Source: Thiorhodospira sibirica ATCC 700588
GTDB lineage: Bacteria; Pseudomonadota; Gammaproteobacteria; Ectothiorhodospirales; Ectothiorhodospiraceae
Direction: 5' to 3'
Length of the DNA: 64,000 bases
Assembly: GCF_000227725.2 (NCBI RefSeq)
Contig: NZ_MU255056.1
Coordinates: 1,672,884-1,736,883 of the forward strand
In this document: piece after piece, positions 31,761 through 39,066 of the stretch
How the letters are laid out: each line of letters starts with the position of its first letter
How positions within the stretch are numbered: the stretch's first letter is position 1
The notes under the pieces: generated by a model
Told to the model about the DNA's origin: nothing
Databases searched by the model: none
The model's input: the letters and a program-made list of their open reading frames with translations, nothing else
Program-made: the position numbers and the translations under genes

Positions 31761-33576
31761 TCCACGCAGCTACACCCCCTGGGATGATGCAACCTTTGTC
31801 GCTGCATTGTTTGCCGTGGACCCGGTGGGCACGGGTGGCGTGTGTTTGCGGGCGTTGCCGGGGCCGGTGCGCGATCAATGGCTCAACCATACCCGCGAGC
31901 TGTTACCGCCGGAGGCTCCGGTGCGGCGCGTACCGGTACACATTGCCGATGGTCGCCTGCTGGGTGGCCTGGATCTGACCGCTACCCTGCAGGCCGGACG
32001 TCCGGTGGCGGAGCGTGGGGTTTTAGCGGATGCGCATAACGGTGTGGTCATCATGGCGATGGTGGAGCGCTTGCCCACCGCGATGGCCGCGCGCCTTGCC
32101 GCCGTGCTGGATGCCGGTGAGGTTGCGCTGGAACGCGATGGTATTGCGCTGCGCTCCCCCGCCAGACTGGGCGTAATTGCGCTGGATGAAGGCATCTCCG
32201 AGGATGAGCGCCCGCCCACGGTATTGCTGGATCGACTGGCCTTTCTGTTGGATCTTTCCGGCATTGCCTACCAGTCGGCGGTGAGCTTTCCCTATGATCT
32301 TGAGCAGATCACCGAGGCCCGCCACCGTCTGCCGCAGATCGAGGTCAGCGAGAGCATCCTGGAAGTGCTGTGTGCCACCGCGCTGATGTTTGGCATCACC
32401 TCGCTGCGTGCTCCCTTACATGCCTTAAAGGTCGCACGCGCCTCAGCAGCACTGGCCGGACGCAATGAGGTCAGCGCCGAGGATGCGGCCATTGCCGGTC
32501 GTTTGGCACTAGCCCCTCGTGCCACCGTCATCCCGGTGATTGAGGAAGAATCCCAGGAAAACGAGGCCGAAGAAGCACCGCCAGAACAGCCCCCCGAGCC
32601 ACCCCCGGATCAGCCGCCCCAAAACGACGAGCCTCCCAAGGAAGATGAAGAGTTGCAAATTGATATGGATCAGCTGCTGGAAGATCTGGTGCTGGAAGCG
32701 ACCAAGGCCGCGATTCCAGCCGGTTTACTGGCGCAGCTCAAGGTCGCCGGCGGCAGCAGTCGTGGTCAGGCGCGTAGCGGCGGACGTGCCGGCGCGGTGC
32801 AAAAATCGCGGCAACGGGGCCGTCCTGCGGGCACCTATCGCGGCGAATTGCGCTCCGGGGTGCGCCTGAATGTGATTGAAACCCTGCGTGCGGCAGCGCC
32901 CTGGCAGCCGATTCGTCGGCGTGAGCGATTGCGGGAACTGGCCGAGGACATCGCCCGACGAACGGCTCGCGTGGAGGTGCGCAGTGATGATTTTCGCATC
33001 ACTCGCCTCAAGCAACGCTCCCAGACCACCAGCATTTTTGTCGTGGATGCCAGCGGCTCCGCCGCCTTGCATCGTTTAGCTGAGGCCAAGGGCGCGGTGG
33101 AACTGCTGCTGGCCGATTGTTATGTACGCCGCGACCGCGTGGCCCTGATTGCCTTCAGGGGCAGCGGCGCGGAGTTGCTATTGCCACCGACCCGCTCACT
33201 GGTGCGCGCCAAGCGCAGCCTTGCCGGTCTGCCCGGCGGCGGCGGTACGCCCCTGGCCGCTGGTATCGAAGCCGCCTGGGCCTTGGCGGATACCGTCAAG
33301 CGTCAGGGCGATACGCCGGTACTGATCTTTCTGACTGACGGCAAGGCCAATATCGGGCGCGATGGTAATCCTGGCCGGGCCAAGGCCAATGAAGACGCGA
33401 TCACCGCCGCCCGCATGATCCGCGTCGATGGCATGACCGCGCTCCTGGTCGACACCTCACCGCGCCCGCAACCCACCGCACAAACCTTGGCCCAGGAGAT
33501 GGGCGCCCGCTATCTGCCACTGCCCTTTGCAGATGCCAATACCCTGTCCATCGCAGTGCAGGCGGTGACGGCCTAG
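31750..33576 (+). CDS. bchD: magnesium chelatase subunit D
   Basis: BchD is the adaptor between the BchI motor and BchH. The 608-residue product has an N-terminal AAA+-like domain without an intact Walker A (as is normal for BchD; residues about 1-250), a Pro/Glu-rich linker (about 265-305), and a C-terminal integrin-I/VWA domain with the MIDAS motif VVDASGSAAL near residue 437, then GLPGGGGTPLAAG and FLTDGKANIGRDG. ATG 31750 (MTPDPRSY) is chosen over an in-frame codon 27 nt upstream. It is the last gene of the cluster: bchO does not follow. Confidence 0.95.
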   Translation: MTPDPRSYTPWDDATFVAALFAVDPVGTGGVCLRALPGPVRDQWLNHTRELLPPEAPVRRVPVHIADGRLLGGLDLTATLQAGRPVAERGVLADAHNGVVIMAMVERLPTAMAARLAAVLDAGEVALERDGIALRSPARLGVIALDEGISEDERPPTVLLDRLAFLLDLSGIAYQSAVSFPYDLEQITEARHRLPQIEVSESILEVLCATALMFGITSLRAPLHALKVARASAALAGRNEVSAEDAAIAGRLALAPRATVIPVIEEESQENEAEEAPPEQPPEPPPDQPPQNDEPPKEDEELQIDMDQLLEDLVLEATKAAIPAGLLAQLKVAGGSSRGQARSGGRAGAVQKSRQRGRPAGTYRGELRSGVRLNVIETLRAAAPWQPIRRRERLRELAEDIARRTARVEVRSDDFRITRLKQRSQTTSIFVVDASGSAALHRLAEAKGAVELLLADCYVRRDRVALIAFRGSGAELLLPPTRSLVRAKRSLAGLPGGGGTPLAAGIEAAWALADTVKRQGDTPVLIFLTDGKANIGRDGNPGRAKANEDAITAARMIRVDGMTALLVDTSPRPQPTAQTLAQEMGARYLPLPFADANTLSIAVQAVTA

Positions 33577-33600
33577 GTTTGTCTTCCCGCTGCACGGGAA

Positions 33601-33653
33601 ACCACGCATGGACACGAATATATTTCGTATAAATTTTCGTGTTCATACGTGGT
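33601..33653. repeat. 53-bp inverted repeat after bchD
   Basis: Arms ACCACGCATGGACACGAA (33601-33618) and TTCGTGTTCATACGTGGT (33636-33653) differ at two positions and flank a 17-bp AT-rich loop. No T-run follows on either strand, so it is not a standard terminator, though it could protect the 3' end of the bch message. The CACGAA...TTCGTGTTCAT pattern is reminiscent of short dispersed repeats in many genomes. Confidence 0.6.
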
Positions 33654-33763
33654 CCAAACGCCGACGCAGAACAGGTACTTAGTGCAAGCGTGCCGCATCG
33701 ACCGCGTGCCTGTGCGATATTTTATTCAGCGCAGCTCAGCCTGCGCCGTCCCAGGGGCTTGTT

Positions 33764-34381
33764 ATGTCCACCGAACACGATACCGACCACATCATCGGCT
33801 ACACCCTGGATCAGCGGCGTTATCTCAATGTAACCAACCGCTGTACCCTGCGCTGCCGGTTTTGTCCCAAATTTAATGACGACTGGGTGGTGCGCGGCTA
33901 CTCCATGCGCATCGGCCAGGAACCCAGTGTGGCCGCCATGATTGCCGCTGTCGGTGAGCCTGCGCAGTGGGAAGAAGTGGTGTTTTGCGGCTTTGGCGAG
34001 CCGACCTTACGGCTGGCCGAAATTTTGGCCGTGGCTCAGGCCATCCGCCCGCAGGCACGACGCATCCGCATCAACACCGACGGCCTGGCCAACCGGGTGC
34101 ATGGCCGCGATGTCACCCCGGAGCTGGCGGGCTGGATTGATGCCTTGTCGATTTCGCTCAATGCCCAGGACGCAGAAACTTACGCACGCTGGACCCGCCC
34201 CCGCCATGAGGATGACTATGACGCCATGCTGGATTTTACCCGGCGCGCCCGCCAGCACGTCCCGGAGGTGGTGCTGACGGCGATTGACGGTCTGGAAGGG
34301 ATCGATATTGCCGCCTGTGAGGCCATTGCCCAAAGCCTGGGCGTCGGCTTTCGCCGCCGCTATCTAGGGCGTGTGGGTTAG
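33764..34381 (+). CDS. radical SAM protein, TatD-associated type
   Basis: A 205-residue radical SAM enzyme. The [4Fe-4S]/SAM motif is CTLRCRFC (C-x3-C-x2-C, about residues 27-34), followed by the GGEP-like FCGFGEPTLRL near residue 78 and RINTDGLANRV. Small size and DHIIGYTLDQRRYLNVTNRC at the N-terminus match the TatD-linked radical SAM family of unknown substrate. No tatD gene is adjacent here. The next gene begins 3 nt after the stop, so it is probably co-transcribed with the second radical SAM gene. Confidence 0.85.
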   Translation: MSTEHDTDHIIGYTLDQRRYLNVTNRCTLRCRFCPKFNDDWVVRGYSMRIGQEPSVAAMIAAVGEPAQWEEVVFCGFGEPTLRLAEILAVAQAIRPQARRIRINTDGLANRVHGRDVTPELAGWIDALSISLNAQDAETYARWTRPRHEDDYDAMLDFTRRARQHVPEVVLTAIDGLEGIDIAACEAIAQSLGVGFRRRYLGRVG

Positions 34382-34384
34382 ATC

Positions 34385-35338
34385 GTGGCGCTCACCGACT
34401 ACATCAACACCCTCGGCGCCCACCTGCTAAAAACCCACGGCCAGCGGGTGCATAAACTGACCCTGCACGCCGGTTTTATCTGTCCGAATATGGACGGTCA
34501 GGCCGGACGCGGCGGTTGCAGCTTTTGTAATAACGCCAGCTTCTCACCCCAGGTGCGTGCCCATCAAAGCGGCGAAATTGCCCGCCAACTGGCCAGTGGG
34601 CGCGCCGTGATTGCCAAGCGCACCCGCGCCCAACGCTACCTCGCTTATTTTCAGGCCTATACCAACACCTATGCCGACTTCGATGAGCTGCAAAAGCGCT
34701 ACGATGAGGCCCTGGCCCAACCCGGTGTCATTGGCCTGTCCATCGGCACCCGCCCCGATTGCGTCCCGGATAAAGTCCTCGACCTGCTCGCCCGCTATCA
34801 GGATCAAGGGCATCTCATCTGGCTGGAACTGGGCCTGCAATCGGCCTTTGATGAAACCCTGCAGCGCGTCAATCGGGGGCACGGCTTCAAGCAGTATCAA
34901 GACGCCATCCGCCGCGCCCATGCCCGAGGGCTGGCGGTATGTACCCATCTGATCATCGGTCTGCCGGGAGAACGCGCCTGGCATGCTCAAGAAAGCCTGA
35001 GCCGGGTCCTGGAATGCCAAAGCGAAGGCCTGAAGCTGCATCCTTTGCACATCGTGCGCGGCACCCAACTGGCCCGCCTGTGGCGCAGCGGCGACTATCA
35101 GCCCCTGGGCTTTGATGAATACCTCAATATTGCCGCAGATCTCATTGAAATGACCCCCGCTGAAGTGATTTTTCACCGCCTGACCGCCACCGTGCGCCCA
35201 CCCCTGCTCTTGGCGCCGCACTGGTGCGCCTGGAAATGGCGGGTTCTCAACGGCATCGAACACGAACTCGCCCGCCGCCAAACGCATCAGGGCAAACACT
35301 TCCCAGGTATGGCGACACCGAGCACCAGCTCGGCATAA
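34385..35338 (+). CDS. YhcC-family (TIGR01212) radical SAM protein
   Basis: A 317-residue radical SAM enzyme of the YhcC family. The cluster motif spans HAGFICPNMDGQAGRGGCSFCNN (C...CSFC, residues about 31-49, reported in pieces: GFICPNMDG and GGCSFC). It also shows YFQAYTNTYADFDEL, GLSIGTRPDCVPDKVLDLL, WLELGLQSAFDETLQRVNRG (begins near 147) and HLIIGLPGE. Substrate unknown. GTG start at 34385; the start context has no strong ribosome-binding site, consistent with coupling to the upstream gene. Confidence 0.9.
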   Translation: MALTDYINTLGAHLLKTHGQRVHKLTLHAGFICPNMDGQAGRGGCSFCNNASFSPQVRAHQSGEIARQLASGRAVIAKRTRAQRYLAYFQAYTNTYADFDELQKRYDEALAQPGVIGLSIGTRPDCVPDKVLDLLARYQDQGHLIWLELGLQSAFDETLQRVNRGHGFKQYQDAIRRAHARGLAVCTHLIIGLPGERAWHAQESLSRVLECQSEGLKLHPLHIVRGTQLARLWRSGDYQPLGFDEYLNIAADLIEMTPAEVIFHRLTATVRPPLLLAPHWCAWKWRVLNGIEHELARRQTHQGKHFPGMATPSTSSA

Positions 35339-35369
35339 AACCATGCGCTGAAGCGAAAAACACTTGATC

Positions 35370-35699
35370 ATGTTCAATCCCCGCCAGTATCTTAGCCACC
35401 GCCTGATCTTTTTCGGCATAGCCATGCTGGTGGCGCTGCTGGGCGCGTTCTGGATCACGCCTCAAGGCGAGCCGACGCTACGCCAGCAATCTGCCACCGT
35501 GCTTGAAGTCAATGAAGGCAGCGCCACCAGTCTGCGCACCGGCAGCCCCGCTACCCTGGTCACCATCCGCGTGTTATTGCCGGATGACACCCAAACCCGC
35601 GTACAGGTCTTTGGTATCATTCCTGCCGTGGGTGATACCGTCACGCTATTTGAGGCAGAATATCCCGACGGCACCCGCCGTTACCGCATGACGCGATGA
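35370..35699 (+). CDS. small single-helix membrane protein, unknown
   Basis: 109 residues: a short basic start (MFNPRQYLSHR), one membrane helix (LIFFGIAMLVALLGAFWI) and a ~75-residue soluble beta-rich tail (TLVTIRVLLPDDTQTRVQVFG, EAEYPDGTRRYRMTR) probably in the periplasm. I do not recognise the family. ATG 35370 is preferred to a TTG two codons upstream. It follows the YhcC gene by 31 nt. Confidence 0.65.
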   Translation: MFNPRQYLSHRLIFFGIAMLVALLGAFWITPQGEPTLRQQSATVLEVNEGSATSLRTGSPATLVTIRVLLPDDTQTRVQVFGIIPAVGDTVTLFEAEYPDGTRRYRMTR

Positions 35700-35914
35700 C
35701 GGTGAGGCAATACCGCAAGCCCCGGATGAGACTTTGTCGTTGCTGGCTTTTTCCGTGGCTGGTCTTGCTTCCCTGTGGGCGTGTGGTAATATCGCGACTC
35801 AATGACACGTTAAATGACGAGTTGCATGGCTTCGAGGTATTTCCCTTGGTGCCTGCATAAGCCCATAATGCTTTGATGCTGGGCGCATGTCGAAGCTCTA
35901 TACAACTGGCAGCT

Positions 35915-36148
35915 ATGGAAACCGAAGACTCCAAGCATATCGCTGAAAAAGAATTGAGGATGCTGGAAACACGGCTTGGCGAGCTGATGAACCTCTGTGA
36001 TCGTCTGAAAGAGGATAATCGCCGCCTGCGTGAACAGCTTGCCTATCTTAATAGTGAGCGCTCAAATTTATTTGATCGCAGCGAGCAGGCGCGGGTGAAA
36101 GTTGAGAGCATGATTGGACGCTTGAAGAATATGGAGCAAGGGACGTGA
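35915..36148 (+). CDS. ZapB-like coiled-coil cell division protein (TIGR02449)
   Basis: 77 residues, nearly all coiled coil (LEMRLGELMNLCDRL-like heptads: ELRMLETRLGELMNLCDRLK begins near residue 10, then NRRLREQLAYLNSER). Short proteins of this type lie directly before zapA in many gammaproteobacteria and are thought to join the division ring through ZapA. ATG 35915 (METEDSK) fits the family; an in-frame ATG 42 nt upstream would add a non-coil tail. It overlaps zapA by GTGA. The 215-bp gap upstream shows nothing I can name. Confidence 0.8.
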   Translation: METEDSKHIAEKELRMLETRLGELMNLCDRLKEDNRRLREQLAYLNSERSNLFDRSEQARVKVESMIGRLKNMEQGT

Positions 36149-36495
36149 GCGAAATGATTACAAAACAGCCAGTGGTGCGTTTTGAACCCGTTTCTGTTAG
36201 CATTCTGGGCAAGGAGTATCAGGTTTCTTGTCCTGAGACCGAGCGCAATGCCTTGCTGGCCTCGGCAACCCTGCTGGATCGGCGGATGCGTGAGATCCGC
36301 GATAGCGGTAAAGTCGTTGGTGGTGATCGTATCGCCGTGATGGCCGCGCTCAATATCACGCATGAGATGTTGATGATGCGCAATCAGTATGATGACCTGA
36401 ATCAGGCGCTGACAGGCCGTTTGCGCAGTCTGACGAGAAAAGTCGATGGGGCGCTGGAAAAGCATGGAGAACCCTCGGCAGATGCTTCATCCTGA
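36145..36495 (+). CDS. zapA: cell division protein ZapA
   Basis: ZapA binds and bundles FtsZ filaments at mid-cell. The 116-residue product has the family's beta strand VSVSILGKEYQVSCPETERNAL (in part: SILGKEYQVSCPE), the LLDRRMREIRDSGKVVGGDRIAVMAALNI core and a C-terminal helix. GTG start overlaps the ZapB-like gene. The order zapB-like, zapA, 6S RNA, 5-FCL is a well-known conserved gammaproteobacterial arrangement. Confidence 0.93.
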   Translation: MSEMITKQPVVRFEPVSVSILGKEYQVSCPETERNALLASATLLDRRMREIRDSGKVVGGDRIAVMAALNITHEMLMMRNQYDDLNQALTGRLRSLTRKVDGALEKHGEPSADASS

Positions 36496-36515
36496 GTTGA
36501 TTTTGTTTTAGTTTT

Positions 36516-36706
36516 GGGCACCTCTGCGGTGTTCGTGTGCGGCTGGGTATTATCCTTGAGCTAATAAACGACCCCGGGAGCTGAGTAGTGTATGCGCTTG
36601 TGCAGGTCCGTCTTGTCACGGAAAGCCTTCCGTATACCCGAGGCACCCACTTGAACGATCGGTTCAAGGTTGAAAGTCTGCCACGGCATTTGTGCGGAGT
36701 GTGCCC
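36516..36706 (+). ncRNA. ssrS: 6S RNA
   Basis: 6S RNA binds sigma70 RNA polymerase and represses transcription in stationary phase. The 5' and 3' ends pair: GGGCAC (36516-36521) with GTGCCC (36701-36706), continued by CTCTGCG/TGCGGAG. The 3' half contains the typical CACTTGAACGATCGGTTCAAG hairpin (36649-36669; given in two parts as CACTTGAAC and GGTTCAAG). The 5' half has ACGACCCCGGGAGC, the large-bubble region. Location between zapA and the 5-FCL gene is the classic one. Confidence 0.93.
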
Positions 36707-36761
36707 TCTTTAACGTGTGTTGTCCCCGCGATGTCTTGCCAAGGTGCGCGCCCTCATCATT

Positions 36762-36783
36762 CCGGGCGGGTGTCCGGCGTTCC
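36762..36783 (+). repeat. CCGGGCGGGTG-type short hairpin repeat, copy 1
   Basis: CCGGGCGGGTGTCCGGCGTTCC; arms CCGG...CCGG form a small hairpin. It ends directly at the 5-FCL start codon (TTCCATGG). A second copy with one change lies at 38365-38386. Confidence 0.5.
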
Positions 36784-37458
36784 ATGGTGCCTTTTCCCGT
36801 GACTGTCTCCCCTGATATCCTTGATTTGGTGACATTGCGCCGCGATTTGCGCCGACAACGCGCCATGCTGAGTCGTGCAGCGCAAGCGCAGGCCGCCGAG
36901 AGGATTGCCAGACAGCTCATCCATTGCCGCTGGTTTCGCGCGGCTCGTCATATCGCCGCCTATCTCCCCCATCGTGGCGAAGTGGATCCCATGTTGATGG
37001 TGGACACGGCCCGCTTGGCCGGTAAACGGCTCTATCTTCCGCGCATTCATCCGCATCATCCTCGCTGCATGGATTTTCTGCCCTGGACGCCGCAGACGCG
37101 CTTATCTCCTAACCGCTTTGGTATTCTGGAACCTCACGGCGTGCGTGTGGATACTATTCCCATCACCCGCCTGGATCTGGTATTAACGCCCTTGCTGGGC
37201 TTTGACCGACAGGGCCGCCGCCTGGGCATGGGGGGTGGCTATTATGATGCAAGCTTTGCCTTTTTGCGTCAGCGCCGCCATTGGCACAAACCGTATCTGG
37301 TGGGTCTGGCCTATGAATTTCAAGGGCTTGAGGCCCTGCCTTCGCGCCCCTGGGATATTCCCTTAACGGCGGTGATTACCGAACGCCGCCTGTATTCCTT
37401 TTGTGCCCGGCATGGCACTGTCCACCCTGTTATGATTTTTCCCGATGAGCCTGCATAA
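36784..37458 (+). CDS. 5-formyltetrahydrofolate cyclo-ligase
   Basis: The enzyme (5-FCL, YgfA/FAU1 type) converts 5-formyl-THF to 5,10-methenyl-THF with ATP. The 224-residue product shows LRRDLRRQRAMLS, AAYLPHRGEVDPMLMVD, KRLYLPRIHP, NRFGILEPHG, and the signature LDLVLTPLLGFDRQGRRLGMGGGYYD near residues 132-157 (given here in part: FDRQGRRLGMGGGYYD), with WDIPLTAVITE at the end. ATG 36784 is the first codon giving the family start. It overlaps prmA by 14 nt. Confidence 0.93.
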   Translation: MVPFPVTVSPDILDLVTLRRDLRRQRAMLSRAAQAQAAERIARQLIHCRWFRAARHIAAYLPHRGEVDPMLMVDTARLAGKRLYLPRIHPHHPRCMDFLPWTPQTRLSPNRFGILEPHGVRVDTIPITRLDLVLTPLLGFDRQGRRLGMGGGYYDASFAFLRQRRHWHKPYLVGLAYEFQGLEALPSRPWDIPLTAVITERRLYSFCARHGTVHPVMIFPDEPA

Positions 37459-38335
37459 ATTATCCGTCCATACCCATGCTGCGCAGCTTGACGCCATTGA
37501 GCAGCTGTTCACCGACCACGGCGCGCTGTCTATTCTGCTTGAAGATGCCGGCGATTATCCCTTGCTGGAACCCGCGCCCGGAGAGATGCCGATCTGGCCA
37601 GACACCCTGATGGCGGGTCTGTTTGCCGATGATCATCGCTTTAATGAATTGCAACAGGCCTTGCAGGAACAATTTGGCATTCCGCTCGCGCATATTCGTC
37701 AGGAATTACTGCCGCAGCAGGACTGGGTGCGGACCTGTATTGAAGATTTCAAGCCCACGGCCTTTGGCTCGCGCCTGTGGATCTGCCCAAGCTGGCATAC
37801 TCCACCCGATCCGCAGGCCGCCAATATCATCCTTGATCCGGGTCTGGCTTTTGGCACCGGCACGCACCCGACCACGGCCATGTGTCTGCGCTTTCTCGAT
37901 GCGCATCTGCAACAGGATCACACGGTTTTGGATTATGGCTGTGGTTCAGGCATTCTGGCGATTGCCGCCTTACGCTTAGGCGCGGCGCGGTCCTGTGCGG
38001 TGGACATTGATCCGCAGGCACTGATTGCCACCTGGGAAAATGCCATGCGCAACGGGGTTGAGGATTGGCAGCTAAGCATCATTCCACCGGCACAAATCCC
38101 CGCCGATGTGCAGTTTGATCTGGTCCTTGCCAATATCCTTAGCGGGCCTTTGGTGGCCTTGGCCCCTACCCTGGCCGGGCTTTGCCGGGTTGGCGGTGAA
38201 ATCGTGCTGGCGGGTTTGCTGGTGCGTCAGGTTGCGGAAATGACCGAGGCCTATCAGCCGTGGTTTAGCCTGCAGCAGGTCGAAGAAGTCGAAGGCTGGG
38301 CCTTGATGCACGGGGTGCGCTACCATGATGGATAG
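37445..38335 (+). CDS. prmA: ribosomal protein L11 methyltransferase
   Basis: PrmA trimethylates ribosomal protein L11. The 296-residue product has the N-terminal L11-recognition domain (about 1-60), WICPSWHTPPDPQAANIILD, LAFGTGTHPTTAMCLRFLD (its exact family signature; quoted in part as FGTGTHPTT), the SAM motif VLDYGCGSGILAIAALRLGA, and the catalytic LVLANILSGPL (NI/NL-P-type loop). Length is normal. It starts inside the 5-FCL gene. Confidence 0.95.
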   Translation: MSLHKLSVHTHAAQLDAIEQLFTDHGALSILLEDAGDYPLLEPAPGEMPIWPDTLMAGLFADDHRFNELQQALQEQFGIPLAHIRQELLPQQDWVRTCIEDFKPTAFGSRLWICPSWHTPPDPQAANIILDPGLAFGTGTHPTTAMCLRFLDAHLQQDHTVLDYGCGSGILAIAALRLGAARSCAVDIDPQALIATWENAMRNGVEDWQLSIIPPAQIPADVQFDLVLANILSGPLVALAPTLAGLCRVGGEIVLAGLLVRQVAEMTEAYQPWFSLQQVEEVEGWALMHGVRYHDG

Positions 38336-38364
38336 CTGGCCTTTCGCATATTATCCCCGTTGTG

Positions 38365-38386
38365 CCGGGCGGGTGCCCGGCGTTCC
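38365..38386 (+). repeat. CCGGGCGGGTG-type short hairpin repeat, copy 2
   Basis: CCGGGCGGGTGCCCGGCGTTCC, one base different from the copy at 36762-36783. CCGGG/CCCGG pair perfectly. It lies 10 nt before the ATG of the DUF3426-type gene, again directly upstream of a start codon. Confidence 0.5.
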
Positions 38387-38395
38387 CTATTAACA

Positions 38396-38923
38396 ATGCC
38401 ACCCTCGTCCACCCCGCCCACTGCCGACGCGCTGACAGTGCCGCTGGCGCTGCAAGAGGATCTGCTGCGCTCCGCAACGCAGGCCAGGCGAGGCCATGCG
38501 CATCGCTGGGGCATTGGCTGCCTGCTGTTGCTAGGGGTCTTGTTGGCACAGTTTGGCTACTATCAGCAGCCGACATGGTTAGCGGATGTATCGCTTGGCT
38601 CGCCACAGGCCAGCGAGACCTCCCTTGTGCTGGTCGGAATCACCATCTATACCCACCCCAGCGCCCCGCAGGCCCTGATTGTCATGGGCTCTCTGGAAAA
38701 TCGGGGCAGCAAGACCGTGCCACTGCCCTCGCTAACCTTAAGTTTTTCCAATCAACGCGGCCAGGAACTGGCACGCCGTACCTTCGCCAAGCACGATTAT
38801 CTCGCGCAAAACCAATCGGTTAAAACGCATATTGGCGCGACAGAAATCATCGACATCACGTTTGAACTGATTGACCCCGGCCCAGATGCCATTGGCTATC
38901 AAATGCGCATCACGGGACATTGA
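38396..38923 (+). CDS. DUF3426-type membrane-anchored protein
   Basis: A 175-residue protein: a short cytoplasmic N-terminus, one membrane helix near residues 42-58 (WGIGCLLLLGVLLAQFGYY) and a periplasmic DUF3426-like domain with GSLENRGSKTVPLPSLTLSF, GQELARRTFAKHDYL and IDITFELIDPG. Full-length members carry an N-terminal zinc ribbon (MJ0042-type CxxC); it is missing here. Members commonly lie next to prmA in gammaproteobacteria. Function unknown. Confidence 0.75.
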   Translation: MPPSSTPPTADALTVPLALQEDLLRSATQARRGHAHRWGIGCLLLLGVLLAQFGYYQQPTWLADVSLGSPQASETSLVLVGITIYTHPSAPQALIVMGSLENRGSKTVPLPSLTLSFSNQRGQELARRTFAKHDYLAQNQSVKTHIGATEIIDITFELIDPGPDAIGYQMRITGH

Positions 38924-39066
38924 TCGCGCAAAAAGGGCGCTTTAGATAAGCAATAGTGCCTCATCCTTGCCATCCTTTGGTTTGTATTTTGGACAATGTT
39001 GGTCGACAATAGCGCCATGACTATTTCCACAAGAACTGCCACCTGCTAGCCTGGCCTTAATGACCC

